Below are positions 19,440 through 31,502 of a stretch of 64,000 bases of DNA, piece by piece. Made by a program: the position numbers and the translations under genes. How positions within the stretch are numbered: the first letter of the stretch is position 1; the number at the start of each line of letters is the position of its first letter. Origin of the DNA: Gautieria morchelliformis. Its lineage: Eukaryota; Basidiomycota; Agaricomycetes; Gomphales; Gomphaceae. The notes under the pieces are model-generated. The model was not told where the DNA came from. It searched no databases and worked only from the letters and a program-made list of their open reading frames with translations. Where the stretch lies: the NCBI GenBank assembly GCA_015179125.1, contig WHVA01000573.1, forward strand, positions 1-64,000. Direction: 5' to 3'.

Positions 19440-21994
19440 TTTGCCACCATCCTTGGCCATTGCAATCCATCCTAGCCTGGCAGACTATGGGATGGCTTCA
19501 AGGAGCACATATGTGATGATCTCAGACATCAGCTCCAAATCAGACACCATATGCGGGATCCACAGGATTATCAGGTTTATGATTTCAGCCTCTTTCTCTT
19601 GGATAAAATCCTCCAGTAGGGTGGAATGTCCTTGAGCTTTGATGATATGCCTCGGGTGGCAGGCGAGTGGGAGGCCCTCATTGGAAACAGGTTCATAGCT
19701 GAGCAGAGGGACTATGACCCTGTTGAAGAGAGGGAAAAGGCTGATGAGGAGGTTCCCAAGCTGAATGTGGGGCAAAGGTCTGCACATAATCAGATATTAC
19801 GGTCGGCACTGACCAAAGATGCTCGGGGCAAACCTGACGGACAAATGTTTTTTGTCACTGGCTCAGGTGGTGCAGGGAAATCGTTCATGTGGAACACTCT
19901 GATCCACTCCTGTAGAGTGGAGAGCCTCATTGTGATTGCAGTAGCCTCATCTGCAATGGCTGCACTTATCCTCACTAAGGGTACAACCTCTCATAAGATA
20001 GTGGCAGTATAAACTGCGCACCCTCTAAGCGCCCATTAGTCATCTTAGGGTTAGGGTTTAGGCGGCGAAAATAACCCGGGGAGAATTTTCAAATTTCGGT
20101 AGGACATCCTGGTAGCTATATATTACTTTGGGGCCTAATCTAAGTCCATTATTGACTTTGGTAGTACTCTATACCCATGAAACTTTACTTTCCTGTAATG
20201 TCTGTTGGCTACAAGGGGTTATAAGTATTATCTAGATTGATGTTAGTGTGGCAGGTTTGATTATTGAGGTATGTAGATTTTTGTTTCAACCAACAGACTT
20301 TGTGTAAATAGTTCATTGCCTATATTTTTCTGTTTTCTTTCTGTAACTTGCTGTTGCAGTTTTAATTTTTGGTATATAAAATTCACAACACAAGTATACT
20401 ATTTTGGATGCACAAACGAGGCTTTAGTGTGCCAATCAGGACCTCCCTTGCTACGCTCGGATCCACCAATTTAATTTTGGTATTTTTCTTATTACTCATG
20501 TATACAAAAGCTTGAGCCGCATCGGAGTCTGAAGCGTCGGAGTGGGGATATATCCTTGTCACTGTGTCCCACGAAAAAAGCATTCAAGCTCCGCTGTTTG
20601 CTTATGTAATGCGGCGAAAATCGCCGGGACAGAAAATCGAACTTGGGTTTCCTGGACAGGGAATCATGTTTTATGAATTTTGAAATGAAAAAGTGAAAAA
20701 ACATGCAATAGAAATTTTTATAAGCTTGATTTCAACAAAATAGCACCATAGAGTTGTTGAATAGTGTCTTATGAACAAACGTATGGTCTTACTTTTTTGA
20801 TATTTTGAGTGTCTACAATAGGGAAAATGTTCTGGTGAGATGGCTTAGATGGGCGCTAAGGGTGCACAGTCTATACTGCCGCTATCTTAGCATGCTTGGA
20901 ATTCCCATTCCTGTCCATGAGCGCTCTCTCTCCTCCATCAGAAAGAACTCTGACAAGGCTGACATGCTGAGAAAGGCCGGTCTCCTCATCTGGGATGAGG
21001 CTGCAATGCAGCATCGCCATGCCATAGAGGCCATTGACAGGACACTGAGAGATTTCCTTGACCAGCCTGACCGACCCTTTGGTGGCATCACAGTTGCATT
21101 TGGAGGTGACTTTCAGCAGACTCTCCCAATTGTCCCTAAAGGCTCCAAGGAGGATATCGTGGGAGCTACCCTTCAGAAGTCATATCTGTGGCCAAAGATC
21201 AAGGTCGTCCATCTGACAGAGAACATGCGGGTGAGAAATGACCCTGACAGAGCCAGATTTGCAGAATGGCTGCAGAATGTGGGCCAGGGAAAGGATCTCC
21301 CACTGGATCATATCCTCTCACTCCCTCAACACATGGTTTGCGGCCCTGGAATTGAAGATCTGATCCAGGAAATATACCCTGGCATTGGCAATCCAGTCCC
21401 TGCCCGGGATGATTACTTTTTGGAGCGGGCCATCCTCTGTGCCAGAAACATTGAGGTCAATGAGATCAACTCCATGGTGTTTAGGGAGTTTCCAGGTGAT
21501 GCTCAGGTCTTGCACTGTGCAAATTCCATAGAGATGGACAGTCTTCCTCCTGCTCGCTTGGAAGTCAAGCCTGGAGTGCCTCTGATGCTGTTGCACAATT
21601 TGGATCAGAGGCAAGGACTATGCAATGGACAAGGCTGCGGTTGGTGAGGATGAACATTAGAGTGTTGGAGGTCAGGATCATCTCTGGTCCATGTGCAGGA
21701 AATATTGCTTTCATCCCCAGGATCATCATTAAGCCATCAGAGGGAGAATTGCCATTTGTGCTGCAAAGGAGGCAGTTTCCAGTGCGTTTGGCATTTGCAA
21801 TGACTATCAACAAGTCCCAGGGACAGTCTTTGGGTACGGTTGGGCTGGACCTGAGATATCCAGTGTTTGGACATGGTCAATTGTATGTTGGTGTATCAAG
21901 GGGGACCAACTGGAACAGGGTTAAGGTCTTGCTTGAGGAGGGTGTGCAAACCAAAAATATTGTATATGAAGATGTATTACTTAGAGCTCCTTGA
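19440..21994 (+). pseudogene. Helitron-2 Pif1-like helicase, split by a MITE
   Basis: The first piece (19626-19995) reaches Walker A GSGGAGKS and the stretch ending ILTKGTTSH. A 892-bp MITE then interrupts. The second piece (20888-21994) resumes at MLGIPIPVHERSLSSI and shows LLIWDEAAM, GGDFQQTLPI, AMTINKSQGQS and YVGVSRG. A small deletion near 21625 (one base missing against Helitron-1 in GGACAAGG) shifts the last third to another frame, and the segment matching about 3130-3165 of Helitron-1 (VKETDFAEQYPVEY) is missing. Compared with Helitron-1 the protein is otherwise closely similar. Confidence 0.88.
19996..20887. mobile_element. Tc1/mariner-type MITE, 892 bp, TA duplication
   Basis: The left end AGATAGTGGCAGTATAAACT and the reverse complement of the right end AGATAGCGGCAGTATAGACT continue as imperfect inverted repeats for about 40 bases (CTG-GCACCC...GCGCCCAT). 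TA is duplicated on each side (19994-19995 and 20888-20889); removing the insert restores the helicase sequence seen in Helitron-1 (CTCA-AGCATGC). No transposase is encoded. It contains TTAGGGTTAGGGTTTAGG at about 20045-20062, resembling fungal telomere repeats. Confidence 0.9.
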
Positions 21995-22129
21995 ACTGTA
22001 ACATTCACTTCCCTGATACAATTTACTTAGTATTTACTTAGTATACTTTTTCTTGATGCAAGTTTTTATTGTCTCAATGCCTGTGAATTTACTGATGTGT
22101 TTGACCTTACCAATGCATTTGACCTAAAC

Positions 22130-22158
22130 CCCAGTGCTTTGCGCGGGTACCCACCTAG
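22130..22158 (+). other. Helitron-2 3' terminus (degenerate hairpin plus CTAG)
   Basis: CCCAGTGC...GCGCGGG pairs imperfectly, followed by TACCCAC and CTAG (22155-22158), then T. Helitron-1 has the perfect version. Confidence 0.85.
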
Positions 22159-23624
22159 TAAGATTGTAATAAGAGAATAAAGGAATGTCTTGCAACTGCA
22201 TAACACCGGAAACAGTCAAGAATGACCTGCTGAGCAATCATCGGGCACCGCAGTTTGTGACTCCAACATTCTTAACAGCAACTTCCCACACCCACAGGGC
22301 TTGAGCCGGGTAGGCCTGAGCCCGACCAGGGCCTGGGCTCAGGGCCAGGCTTGGAATTTGACGAGCCCGAGCTCCTCCAGGCCGAGCCCAAGCCCGGGCT
22401 TTTGAGTCATGAAGCCCGAACCCTGATCTTCTTGTTATTATTAATCGCCATGGATCGTGCCGCTAGGATCCATATAGCAATTAATTAAATTTCGAAATCC
22501 GGGGTGGCGTTGTGGGTGATCATGAGGAAGGAGCCTAACGGTACTAGCCAACGTCTTATGTTTGAAAGCAGGTGCCTTCTATGTCGGATTTGCAGATACT
22601 CCAGCGGATGTCTGGTTTGGCCCCCTTTTTTTAAATTCTCACCCGCCGCCTTACAAAAAAAATTCCATAAACATTGTTCCATGTATAAGTAGGTTGACAT
22701 CGTGTGCTTCCCGTTGGCCCCCACAGGATTATGTCGAGTACCTGTGCCACATCGATCCAGCAGCGCATCCATGATAAGGAGGCTAAGGATTTGGCAACCA
22801 AGCAGCACCTCTGGTGGGTCGGGTCGGGCTGCACGGACCTGTCTTTCTGACTACATACAAGCCGGGACAATCGGTGCATACCCACCCCATTGCATCCATG
22901 CCCCGAGTCGTATTGCTGTAGCGCATTAGTTTGGCCGATCTACGAAGGTACTTATGCATGAGAAGGGAATGGCATATAGGGGGACCTGCGAGTGAATCTT
23001 AAGCAAAGGCGTGTCCGATCGGGCAGAGTATTGTAATAGGACTTTACAGATATGCGGCAAGACGAGGGGGATGAAGGTAGAGAGCAATTATACTCATGTG
23101 CGCGTGGCGCCGGAACGATACTGAGCGCAGCAGATGGACAGACGTGGTGTTGGTGCGACCATTTTGCCTGAAGCTGCAGTTCAAACAGTGGTGCTGTTGA
23201 AACCAATCGATAGCCATAGGGCGGGAAATGGTATAGCAGACGGTGACTCACGATCTGGATACTAGTAATTGAATGGCGGGAACCAGTTCCCTATTAAGTA
23301 TGTAGTACACAGCATGACGGGGTTACAATTATAACTTGTCAGTCGAGTTGGCGCGGAGGGACCAGATGTGACTGAACAAAAGTGGTCTGGTCTGGATAAC
23401 GTTCTTAATATAATGGGTTGTGACACAGTAAAAATATAAGGGGCAGTAATGTTGATGCTGATCACGTGATCACGAAAGATTGTGCTATGACGGTGGCACT
23501 GTCGAGGATGCAGCGGCGCGCTGTGGACCGTGTATTCTTGCTCGAATCATTTTGAAGCTCGGGTAGCCCCGGTCCCCATTGAACCTTCGTGGAGTTTACT
23601 TAAATTACTTTACATAACTCTTAT
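22159..23624. other. Intergenic, no gene recognised
   Basis: 22290-22420 is a GC-rich stretch built from degenerate GAGCCCGA/AGCCCGGGC words. The remainder has only short frames without family resemblance. 23620-23624 (CTTAT) is the left target duplication of the following Copia element. Confidence 0.5.
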
Positions 23625-23847
23625 TGTGGAACGAAGGAGTAAATATGATCTGATATTCTACATTGATCTCAAGTAGATCGTTCCTTTATATACAAATTAT
23701 AATGTCCATTATATTACCAATCCCTTCGAGCTGCTGTGCCGATGCGATGCCGGCGCACCAGCAACCCGGGGTCGAGAGCGATCTCGAACCTCCGGCTAAA
23801 TGCGTGCCGGCTCTGCCTCGGCAGTGTCATCGTTCCGATTACTAACA
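23625..23847 (-). repeat. Copia-1 3' LTR
   Basis: 223 bp, same sequence as 27909-28131, bounded by TGTTAG and CCACA on the minus strand. The G-rich polypurine tract (GAGGGGGAG) abuts it at 23848-23856. Confidence 0.95.
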
Positions 23848-26800
23848 CTCCCCCTCAGCGAGAAATCCCTTCGGTAAAATCCCAATTTCCCTAATAGATA
23901 CCTATGTTGGTGCATGTCTAATCCCTTTGTAAATATGTCCGCTACGTTCTCCTTCGTCGGTACGTATGTAAGTGATGCCTCGTGAGAGGCCACTTTCTCA
24001 CGGATAAAATGATATGCGACATTGATGTGTTTGGTACGCGCATGATACGTTGCGTCATGCGATAGTGTAATGGCGCCTAGATTGTCTGATCGAAGTGACG
24101 TGGGCTGGGTTTGATCGATTCCAAGTTCCTCGATGAAACGTCTCAGCCAGATTAATTGCTTGGCGCCCTCGGTAAGTGCCATGTATTCGGCCTCCGTGGT
24201 AGATAGCGCGATCGTTCGCTGCTTCTTCGAGCTCCATGCAATGGTTCCTCCTCCTAGCATAGCTACATAGCCACTAATAGATAGTGCGTCGTTTCTATTA
24301 GCATAATCCGAGTCGACAAATATTTCGAGGTCGAGACCAGCGTCTCGTCGGAATGTTATGCCGTCGTCACGTGACCCTTTGAGGTACCTGAGCGCGTGTT
24401 TGATCGCCGTCCAGTGCTCGGGTCCATAAGTAGTAGTGAATTGGCTCAAGTGTTGTACGGTAAAAGCCAAATCAGGTCGCGTGCTGAGTGCTGCATACAT
24501 GAGTGATCCGATCGCTTTGGCATAGGGTACTTCGGCAGTTGGACCTGTTGAGTCCATGGGTGTCGTGAGTTTGATCATTTTATGCAGGGGTGTAGATACC
24601 GAATGAGCCGTTGTCATGTTGAATCGATCGAGTATGATGTCGATGTAATGTCCTTGAGACATGATTAGCGTTCCCTCATCCCTATTCCTCTCAACTCTAA
24701 TTCCCAAGATTTTCTTCATTTCTCCTAAATCTGTTAAAGGGAATTTCCCATGAAGCTCCCCCTTGAGCTTAATCATCCCTCCTTTGGAGTCAGCAAATAG
24801 TCCAAAGTCGTCCACATATACTGATATGACTTCGATTGAGTCCTTATCTTGTCTGATGTAGACGCATTCATCGGCTGTACTTTGATGGAAGCCGAGATCG
24901 AGTAGTAATTTGCGTAAGCGCTGATGCCAAGCTCGTCCCGATTGTTTGAGTCCGTAGAGCGCTCTGTATATTCTTAGAACGCGTCCAGATCCATCATCAA
25001 ATCCGTCGGGCTGGCGCATGTAGATCTCCTCATCTATAGTTGAATTGAGGTAGGCGCCTTTGACATCCATCATTTCGATTTCCCAATCGAGTGTGTTTGC
25101 GATCGCCAATAGAACACGTAGTGAATCGAATTTGACCACGGGTGAAGTTATCTCGTAGTAGTCCATTCCTGGCCTCTGTGTGAATCCTTGAGCCACGACC
25201 CTTGCTTTAGCCTTATCAAATTGTCCATCCGGTTGCGTTTTGACGGCGTATACCCATCGGCAACCGATAGCTATTCGTCCGGGTGGTAGTTCTGTTAATT
25301 CCCATGTTCTTAACGTTTTGTGTTGTTCCATCTCAATTTCCATCGCTTTCTCCCAGATCGGCGCATCATCACGTGATACCGCCGCTCTGTAATTCTCAGG
25401 TTCAGTGACGATTTCTCTCGTTATGTAAACCTGCTCGGTGCGTCCTGAATTATTCAGTTTCCGGTAATCCGGCCTTTGAGTGATACGCGCGCTCCGTCGG
25501 ATCTCTGGAGCTGGCGCTTGTTCAGGTGGATCAGGAACGGGTGTCGTGTGGGGTGATGACGTCTGTGGGGTAGATGTGATCGGGTCCGGCACATGCTCGC
25601 GCGGTGAGTGCTCCCCCTCGAGCGGTGCCGTGTCATCATCGTCGTTGTCTGGGATAGAGTAGAGTCGGTTGTCATTTTCGTCGAATGTGATATTTCTCGA
25701 AATTTGAACATGTTTTGAGGCTTTATTGTAATACCTCCATGCTTTTGCATGTTCTGCTACTCCGACGAAGATGTGTTCTTCTGCCTTTGGATCAAGTTTA
25801 GCTCGTCGTTGATCCGGCACCATAACCCAACAATTTGTCCCGAATTCCTCTAGACGTGCTATGTTCGGCTTCTTGCCGAATAGTGCCTGGAACGGCGTTG
25901 CGTCATCTCCAAGCGCTCGCGTGGGTGATCGGTTTTTGATGTAACACGCGTAAGCCACGGCCTCGGGCCAGAGTATTTTAGGCAGGTTCTTGGCAAATAT
26001 CATTGCCCGTGCGTGCTCGAGTAAGGTTCGGTTGAGTCGTTCAGCGATTCCATTCTGGGCTGGGGAGTATGGAGCTGTAGTCTCCATGATAATGCCATTT
26101 TTGCACAAAATTCCTTGAAATTCTTATTGACATATTCCCCTCCATTATCTGAGCGAAACCTCTTCAGTTTCTGACCTGTTTGGGTCTCGAGGAATGCCTT
26201 GTATGTCTCGAAGTGTTTGAGCGCTTCATCTTTGGCGCTCCCAAAATAGATGACCGTGTACCTGGATTTGATGTCCGTGAAAGAATAAAAATACTTTTCA
26301 CGTGATGGTCCCTCGGTCTGGGCAGGTCCCCATACATCGGATACTGTCAGGTCACCGACCTGTTCTACAGTGTCCTCGGCTCTTTTGGGGAATGGCTCCA
26401 CATGCCGTTTGCCTTGTATGCATGCCTTGCACTGGCTCGGCTCGTTTGACTCGTCGATCTCGAGTCCAGTAACTAGGTCGTTAGATTTCAACAATTTTAT
26501 GGAGTTTATGTTGACGTGCCCTAGTATCCTGTGCCATTTATCCCATGACCGTCCCTTTGCCGCTGCGGCAAAGTCCCGTGCCTCGACTGATCGAGTGACC
26601 CGTGCCTTCATACAGAACAGCCGCCCGCGCTTCTGTCCCTGTGCAAAGGTAACTCCGGCGCGTGATTTGAATTCGACGCCGGTGCCTGAAAAAGTGGCTG
26701 TGTTGCCCTTATCAGTCAGACGCCCTACGCTGATAAGGTTGTTCGGCGCATCCGGTGCATGCTTGACGTCACGTAGTTCGATCGTGTTCGTCTTGGCGCC

Positions 26801-27896
26801 GATCTTGAATTCCATGTATATAGTGCCTCGGCCTTGTGTATGTAGTACCGCGCCGGGTGAAATTCCTTCGATTTCCGATGGTTCCTCGGCATAGCTAGCG
26901 AAATCATTTCGGCTTCGAGCTATATGTGTTGTTGCCGCTGAATCGGCTAGCCAGTCGGATGCGGATATAGCACTGTATGCTACCTCCTTAGATACAAATG
27001 CGAAGTCTTTTTCTTCTGCTTGTTTGACTGTTTCTTTGTTCCCTGATTTGAACCATTTCGGTGCTTGGCCTTCCTTGCCGCCACCTTTCGCCCAACAGTC
27101 CTTCACGTAATGACCCTTCTTGCCGCAATTTCGGCACTTTCCCTTTGTTGCTCCTGAGTCATCTTTCCTAGGTCTGTGACGTTGTTGCGCCTTAAGCGCC
27201 GTCTGCCGTGCCGATCCAGCTTTCCGTGCTCGATCCTCATCGAGGACCCGAGCTATTAATATATCAGCTGTTGTCCCGGCTCCACTGGCGTTTACTGCCG
27301 TAATAAACGCCGACCAAGAATCTGGTAATGACGTCAGCAACGTGTTCGAGAACTCGGTGTCACTGATGTAATGTCCCCGCGCATTCAATTCCTGTTGAAT
27401 GCCGCGGAGCTTGCGTACGTGCTCCTCCATGTTCGCGCCGTCCTCGGCAAGCGTCCGGAAGAAATCTCTTCGGAGATTTACAATCCCCACTGCTCCCTTT
27501 GATTCGAATATTGCTTGTAGACTAGTCCATACAGCAAACGCAGACATCGTCTGATTGATGTAAACTAGTTGTTCATCGGCAACTCTGAGGCAAATTTCTT
27601 TTCTAGCCTTCTTGTCCTTCCTTCTCCAATCGTCGATCTCCTGCTGTTCGGTCGCAGTGACGTTGTCGGCATCTGCCGGTCTCGGTTCCGTCTCCCTGCC
27701 GATAGCCACGTCCCACAGATCTGAGTCATCGAGTATCCACTCGAGCCGCCGGCGCCACGCCGCGTAGTTATCCCCGTTCAAGGGGTCGATCTTGTACGTG
27801 TTGTTGCTACTCGACATCGTCGATCGGTTATTGAGTCGTTGGAGTATAGAGTGTGATTTGGAGTAAGCTAGATGTGTAATAGTTTAGTTATGGTCG

Positions 27897-27908
27897 GGGC
27901 CCATAACC
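27897..27908 (-). other. Copia-1 primer-binding site (half tRNA-iMet type)
   Basis: Directly inside the 5' LTR the minus strand reads GGTTATGGGCCC. This is complementary to the anticodon-arm sequence GGGCCCAUAACC of eukaryotic initiator tRNA-Met, as in Drosophila copia, which primes from an internal tRNA fragment. The second copy has the same site at 50757-50768. Confidence 0.8.
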
Positions 27909-28131
27909 TGTGGAACGAAGGAGTAAATATGATCTGATATTCTACATTGATCTCAAGTAGATCGTTCCTTTATATACAAATTATAATGTCCATTATATTA
28001 CCAATCCCTTCGAGCTGCTGTGCCGATGCGATGCCGGCGCACCAGCAACCCGGGGTCGAGAGCGATCTCGAACCTCCGGCTAAATGCGTGCCGGCTCTGC
28101 CTCGGCAGTGTCATCGTTCCGATTACTAACA
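27909..28131 (-). repeat. Copia-1 5' LTR
   Basis: 223 bp, apparently identical to 23625-23847. The right flank is the target duplication CTTAT (28132-28136). Confidence 0.95.
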
Positions 28132-28208
28132 CTTATAAATGTTCTCATCAGTTATCAGACCAATAGCAACCCATCTCTAACGTCCCACGTCCTTTGGGAG
28201 TCGTCGCC

Positions 28209-30142
28209 ATGTATCGCGTCCCCATGGACAATATCCAGCTCTTGTAAGTCAAGCAAATTATTTGTCTCCCCTCTATTTACAAGACTGCCCAGATTCGGGC
28301 CTATGCTGGTCGGTACGTTCTTCAGCACAATTCTCTATGGAGTAAAACCTGCTTTTTATATACGCTGAAACTCGGAGTACTGATCCTTTGAGTGACAGGT
28401 TGTTGTTGTACAGGTCCGTGTTCCCTTGCAATATTTTATGAGAGTTACAAACAGGCATGGTTTTTGGACAGGCGTTTATCTACTGTCAGACGTATAAGAG
28501 GTCTGCTGTACGATGGTGGTGGTGGTGACGCAACATCTAATGTCATTTTGTCACCAGAGATGCTACTTGGATCAGATACTTTGTAAGCTCTGCCAATTGT
28601 TTACATAGAACGTTAGTCACGCCCCTCTAGATTTTATATCTTGTCATCTGCGAAACTCTGGCCACGGGCTTTGATATCGGTATGATGTACGAGCCCCTTG
28701 TACTAAGATATGGTAGGTCAACGACGTCACGGTGGGAATGCCCAGTTCACCCATTACTCCGTGCTTTCAGCGACCCATCGCGCAACTACCATCCTTCCCA
28801 TTAGTGAGTGGTCTGAACTCCTTCGCGTGCCATGCAGAAAGCTCAATTTTCACCCCGCACTCCAGTGCTTGTGGCTGGTACGTTTTCTCCAATTTCCCAC
28901 AGGGCACACGTCTGAGAAGTGATTCTGTGTTAGATCCCATCATGACGGTAAAAAAATAGAACATCAGAAACGGCTTAGCTGCTAACCTTGGTTTCTAAGG
29001 TATTCATATCCACTCCAGTGCAGCTCTTCGTGGCTTGGCGTATCAAGACGCTCAACGGTTCAAGGCTGCTGCCTGCAATCATCTGTGCCCTGGCACTATC
29101 TGCGCTCGGTATGTCCGCCCACGCATCCGTGCTCAGATGAGCGAATTCATCAATGAACTTGTTGGACTTTTTAATTTTTTAGTTGGAGGTATATCAACTA
29201 CTATTGCAGCTGCTATTTTCCACGAGTTTGCCAAAGTACACCAATACGACGGGGCGGTCATTACATGGCTGGCGTCGTCAGCCGTTGCTGATATCTGTAT
29301 CACGGGTTGCCTCGTATGGTCTTTGGTAAGGCAGCGGTACTAGCAGAGTGGGCTTGTTTTTAGTGAAGCACTGCCTCAACTAGCATAAACGCAGGACGGG
29401 GTATTCAGCGACAGATGATCTCCTGAATAAGCTCATTCGACGTGAGTCTTTCCTTGTAGGGTAAAGTTCCACTCTATACCCATATCCATTCAGTAACGCT
29501 TCAAACTGGCGCAATTACTGCCATCTCAGCCACATTGGATGTGGTACTTTTCTTAGCGGCACCAGTAAGCGCTGTCCGCATGTTGGCAAGGTCCCCTCTG
29601 ACGTCGCGGTATTTCAGGGCACAACCTTGTGGGTAACGTAACAACTCTAGATAATACTAACCATCACAGAAAATCCACAGAAACTTCATCTTCAATTTTT
29701 CGCTCTCCAAGTTGTATACAAACTCGTTGCTGTCAACCCTGAACGCGCGTGCTGGGTGGAACAACCTCGCCGGCGACCAAGTGTATCGCGATAATATCCT
29801 TTTCGGGGACTCCAAGTTCGTATCCTCGGGCTCGGGCGGGAACGTATGTAACCTTTCATCTTTTTTTTTTCTTGTACCTTTTCATAATTTCTCTGAACAG
29901 CACCCCGCTTCCGGTGGCGAACGCAGCAATGTCGTTAGTGCTTCCCTTCCTCTGTTGTTATGTGGCCTGACCAAATCGATGGATGTTATTATCAGTATTC
30001 CGTAGCTGCGCTCGAACTTCGATTTCGGAGCGATAACGGTGTTTCGCGTGACGATGTCAGGCGTGATACGGAATCAGGAATTTCTGTAACGAAGGTGGTG
30101 GAGCGCTTCGAGGAGGAGATACCTCCTGTTACCCGGGACTGA
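28209..30142 (+). CDS. DUF6534-type multi-pass membrane protein (multi-exon)
   Basis: Recognised from Agaricomycete-specific motifs in order. FGPMLVGTFFSTILYGV (about 28298-28348) is the first membrane segment. FYESYKQAWFLDRR follows, then FDIGMMYEPLVLRYG (about 28670-28715), QLFVAWRIKTLNG (about 29021-29059), GGISTTIAAA...WLASSAVADICITGCLVWSL (about 29184-29325), the YSATDDLLNK-like stretch (about 29400), and the highly typical KLYTNSLLSTLNARAGWN (about 29710-29763). About seven membrane helices are expected; the function is unknown in the family. It starts at ATG 28209 or 28224; a first exon of only about 35 bases precedes a GTAAGT intron. The C-terminal exon is probably the acidic tail ending EEEIPPVTRD at 30142. 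At least eight introns are implied and not all borders were settled. The Copia-1 target duplication lies only about 73 bases upstream of the start codon. Confidence 0.82.
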
Positions 30143-31332
30143 CCAATATTTTTGACAAAAACGTATATTCATCTCATATGTATCTACTTACGATAACTCG
30201 GATAGCACTAGACTATAACTTGTAGCCTTTATTGACGAGGTCATCGAGATTCGGCATCATCGTCACTCGAATACTGTCTCCCTTCTTCCCATCGACTGCC
30301 AAGTGACTTTTACTTGTGCAAGGTATTGCGCCTGACAACTCTGGAAATAATACATGCTGGCTACGCTGTCAGACTGCAGCAACACCGACCACTTACTGTA
30401 CGTACATTACACACCGCAGCGGGTGGGATTACATTAGTACCAAGGACCCTGAAAATCCCTTATAGTATACTTCTGCAAGGGGCATGGTGTGTGTTGTGAT
30501 AAACACCATATGGTTGGACTATCTTTTAAGTCCAATATTTATACCTTCTAGACCAAGAGTATATTCAGAACATAATCATTAATTTCTAGAGAACTATCTA
30601 ACAGTCGGCACTCAACTCAATGCCCATATCTACTTCTGCAAGGGGCACGTGGTGTGAATGTCACTGTATCCAGCGAAATAACATTACCTATGATGATATA
30701 CTTCGCTAGCCACAATAGTCAAGCCCATGAGTCTCAGAACTTGTTGACCATCTCCAGCCATGACTCTGCCTGGTGCAGCTCAAACCCCATCCATAGGTGT
30801 CGATACATAACGGAAAAACTTCTGTAGGAATTTATGGAAGGGCATTGGTCTTGATGTGTTGCTAACACAGCAAGCATACTGAGCGAGGGCGAGGACATGC
30901 CACTCCTGTCATTGTCATGGCACCTCCTGAATTAGAGTTTGTGCATGACACAGAATGAATAAACAAATTTAGCACCCCCCCACCTGTGCTCATATAATCC
31001 ACCCCGTCACATGTGGGCAAGGCGTGCAGTACAACCAACACAAATGACGCACACCTCACTGTTGGGTGCATTTATGCTCCTGCACCAAAATCAAGCATAA
31101 TATATTCGATTTGCTGTATGGTGTTTCAATCTCTTCTCACATTGTTCTTGTACCATGCACCCATTTCTCTGATTATTTTCGAAAATTTCCAGTCACTCCT
31201 TACCTCTCCATTTCATCTTGTTATTTCTATTTTCACAAGCGGCTGCACCCAGCGGAGTCTGAAATGACTTCGACGTGCAAGCTCTTGGGTGCTAAAGGGC
31301 CGGGTAGTAGTACATGCACAGTGAGACAGATT
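30143..31332. other. Intergenic, no gene recognised
   Basis: Contains a short direct repeat, TACTTCTGCAAGGGGCA, at about 30468 and 30630. Only short frames without family resemblance on either strand. Confidence 0.45.
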
Positions 31333-31502
31333 TCCCCCTCTCTCAGTGACAACTAAATTCACTGAGAGAGGCAAGTAAATTAGTCTAGTGTTCTTTCGAT
31401 TTATTGACCTAGAAATCCTCTGTAGTGAATTAATTTCTAGGTAGTGTATAATATACTTATAGTGACAACTAAATTCACTGAGAGAGTGAATTAATTTCTA
31501 GT
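31333..31502 (+). repeat. Two Helitron-like 3' ends (hairpin plus CTAGT)
   Basis: A perfect 12-bp inverted repeat CTCTCTCAGTGA / TCACTGAGAGAG (31333-31365) is followed 14 bases later by CTAGT. A second structure, AATTCACT (31472-31479), loop GAGAG, AGTGAATT (31485-31492), is followed by AATTT and CTAG at 31498-31501, then T. Both match the Helitron 3' rule but are AT-rich and unlike the termini at 3811 and 22158. AGTGACAACTAAATTCACTGAGAGAG occurs in both, so one is a duplicate. No matching 5' end was found. Confidence 0.4.

Larger units (their letters stand above)
16519..22158 (+). mobile_element. Helitron-2 (5' end cut at LINE tail)
   Basis: Same family as Helitron-1 and the 5' fragment at 4.1-5.4 kb. 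Order: proline-rich leader (16541-16966), Helitron N-terminal region (17012-17959), Rep (17833-19383), Pif1 helicase (about 19440-21994) split by a MITE, and 3' terminus CTAG (22155-22158) followed by T. The leader starts mid-sequence at the LINE poly-A junction, so the true 5' end is missing here. Several frame breaks make it non-autonomous. Confidence 0.92.
23625..28131 (-). mobile_element. Copia-1, LTR retrotransposon (Ty1/copia)
   Basis: Nearly whole fossil element of 4.5 kb. Both 223-bp LTRs (TG...CA on the minus strand) look identical by eye, and CTTAT flanks both sides (23620-23624 and 28132-28136), so the insertion is very young. Parts from right to left: tRNA primer site next to the 5' LTR; Gag of the UBN2 type with zinc knuckle CRNCGKKGHYVKDC (about 27090-27150); protease motif WLADSAATTHI; integrase with GPAQTEGPSREKY; reverse transcriptase with YVDDFGLFA (about 24800-24830); RNase H; and a G-rich polypurine tract just before the 3' LTR. 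This Pol order is copia-type. The coding region is open over most of its length with about one break. Confidence 0.95.

Noticed and set aside
22290-22420. AGCCCGGGC-rich stretch as a repeat array
   Set aside because: Words are degenerate and without a fixed period; similar words in the 63-kb LTR and at 60.2 kb reflect composition rather than homology.
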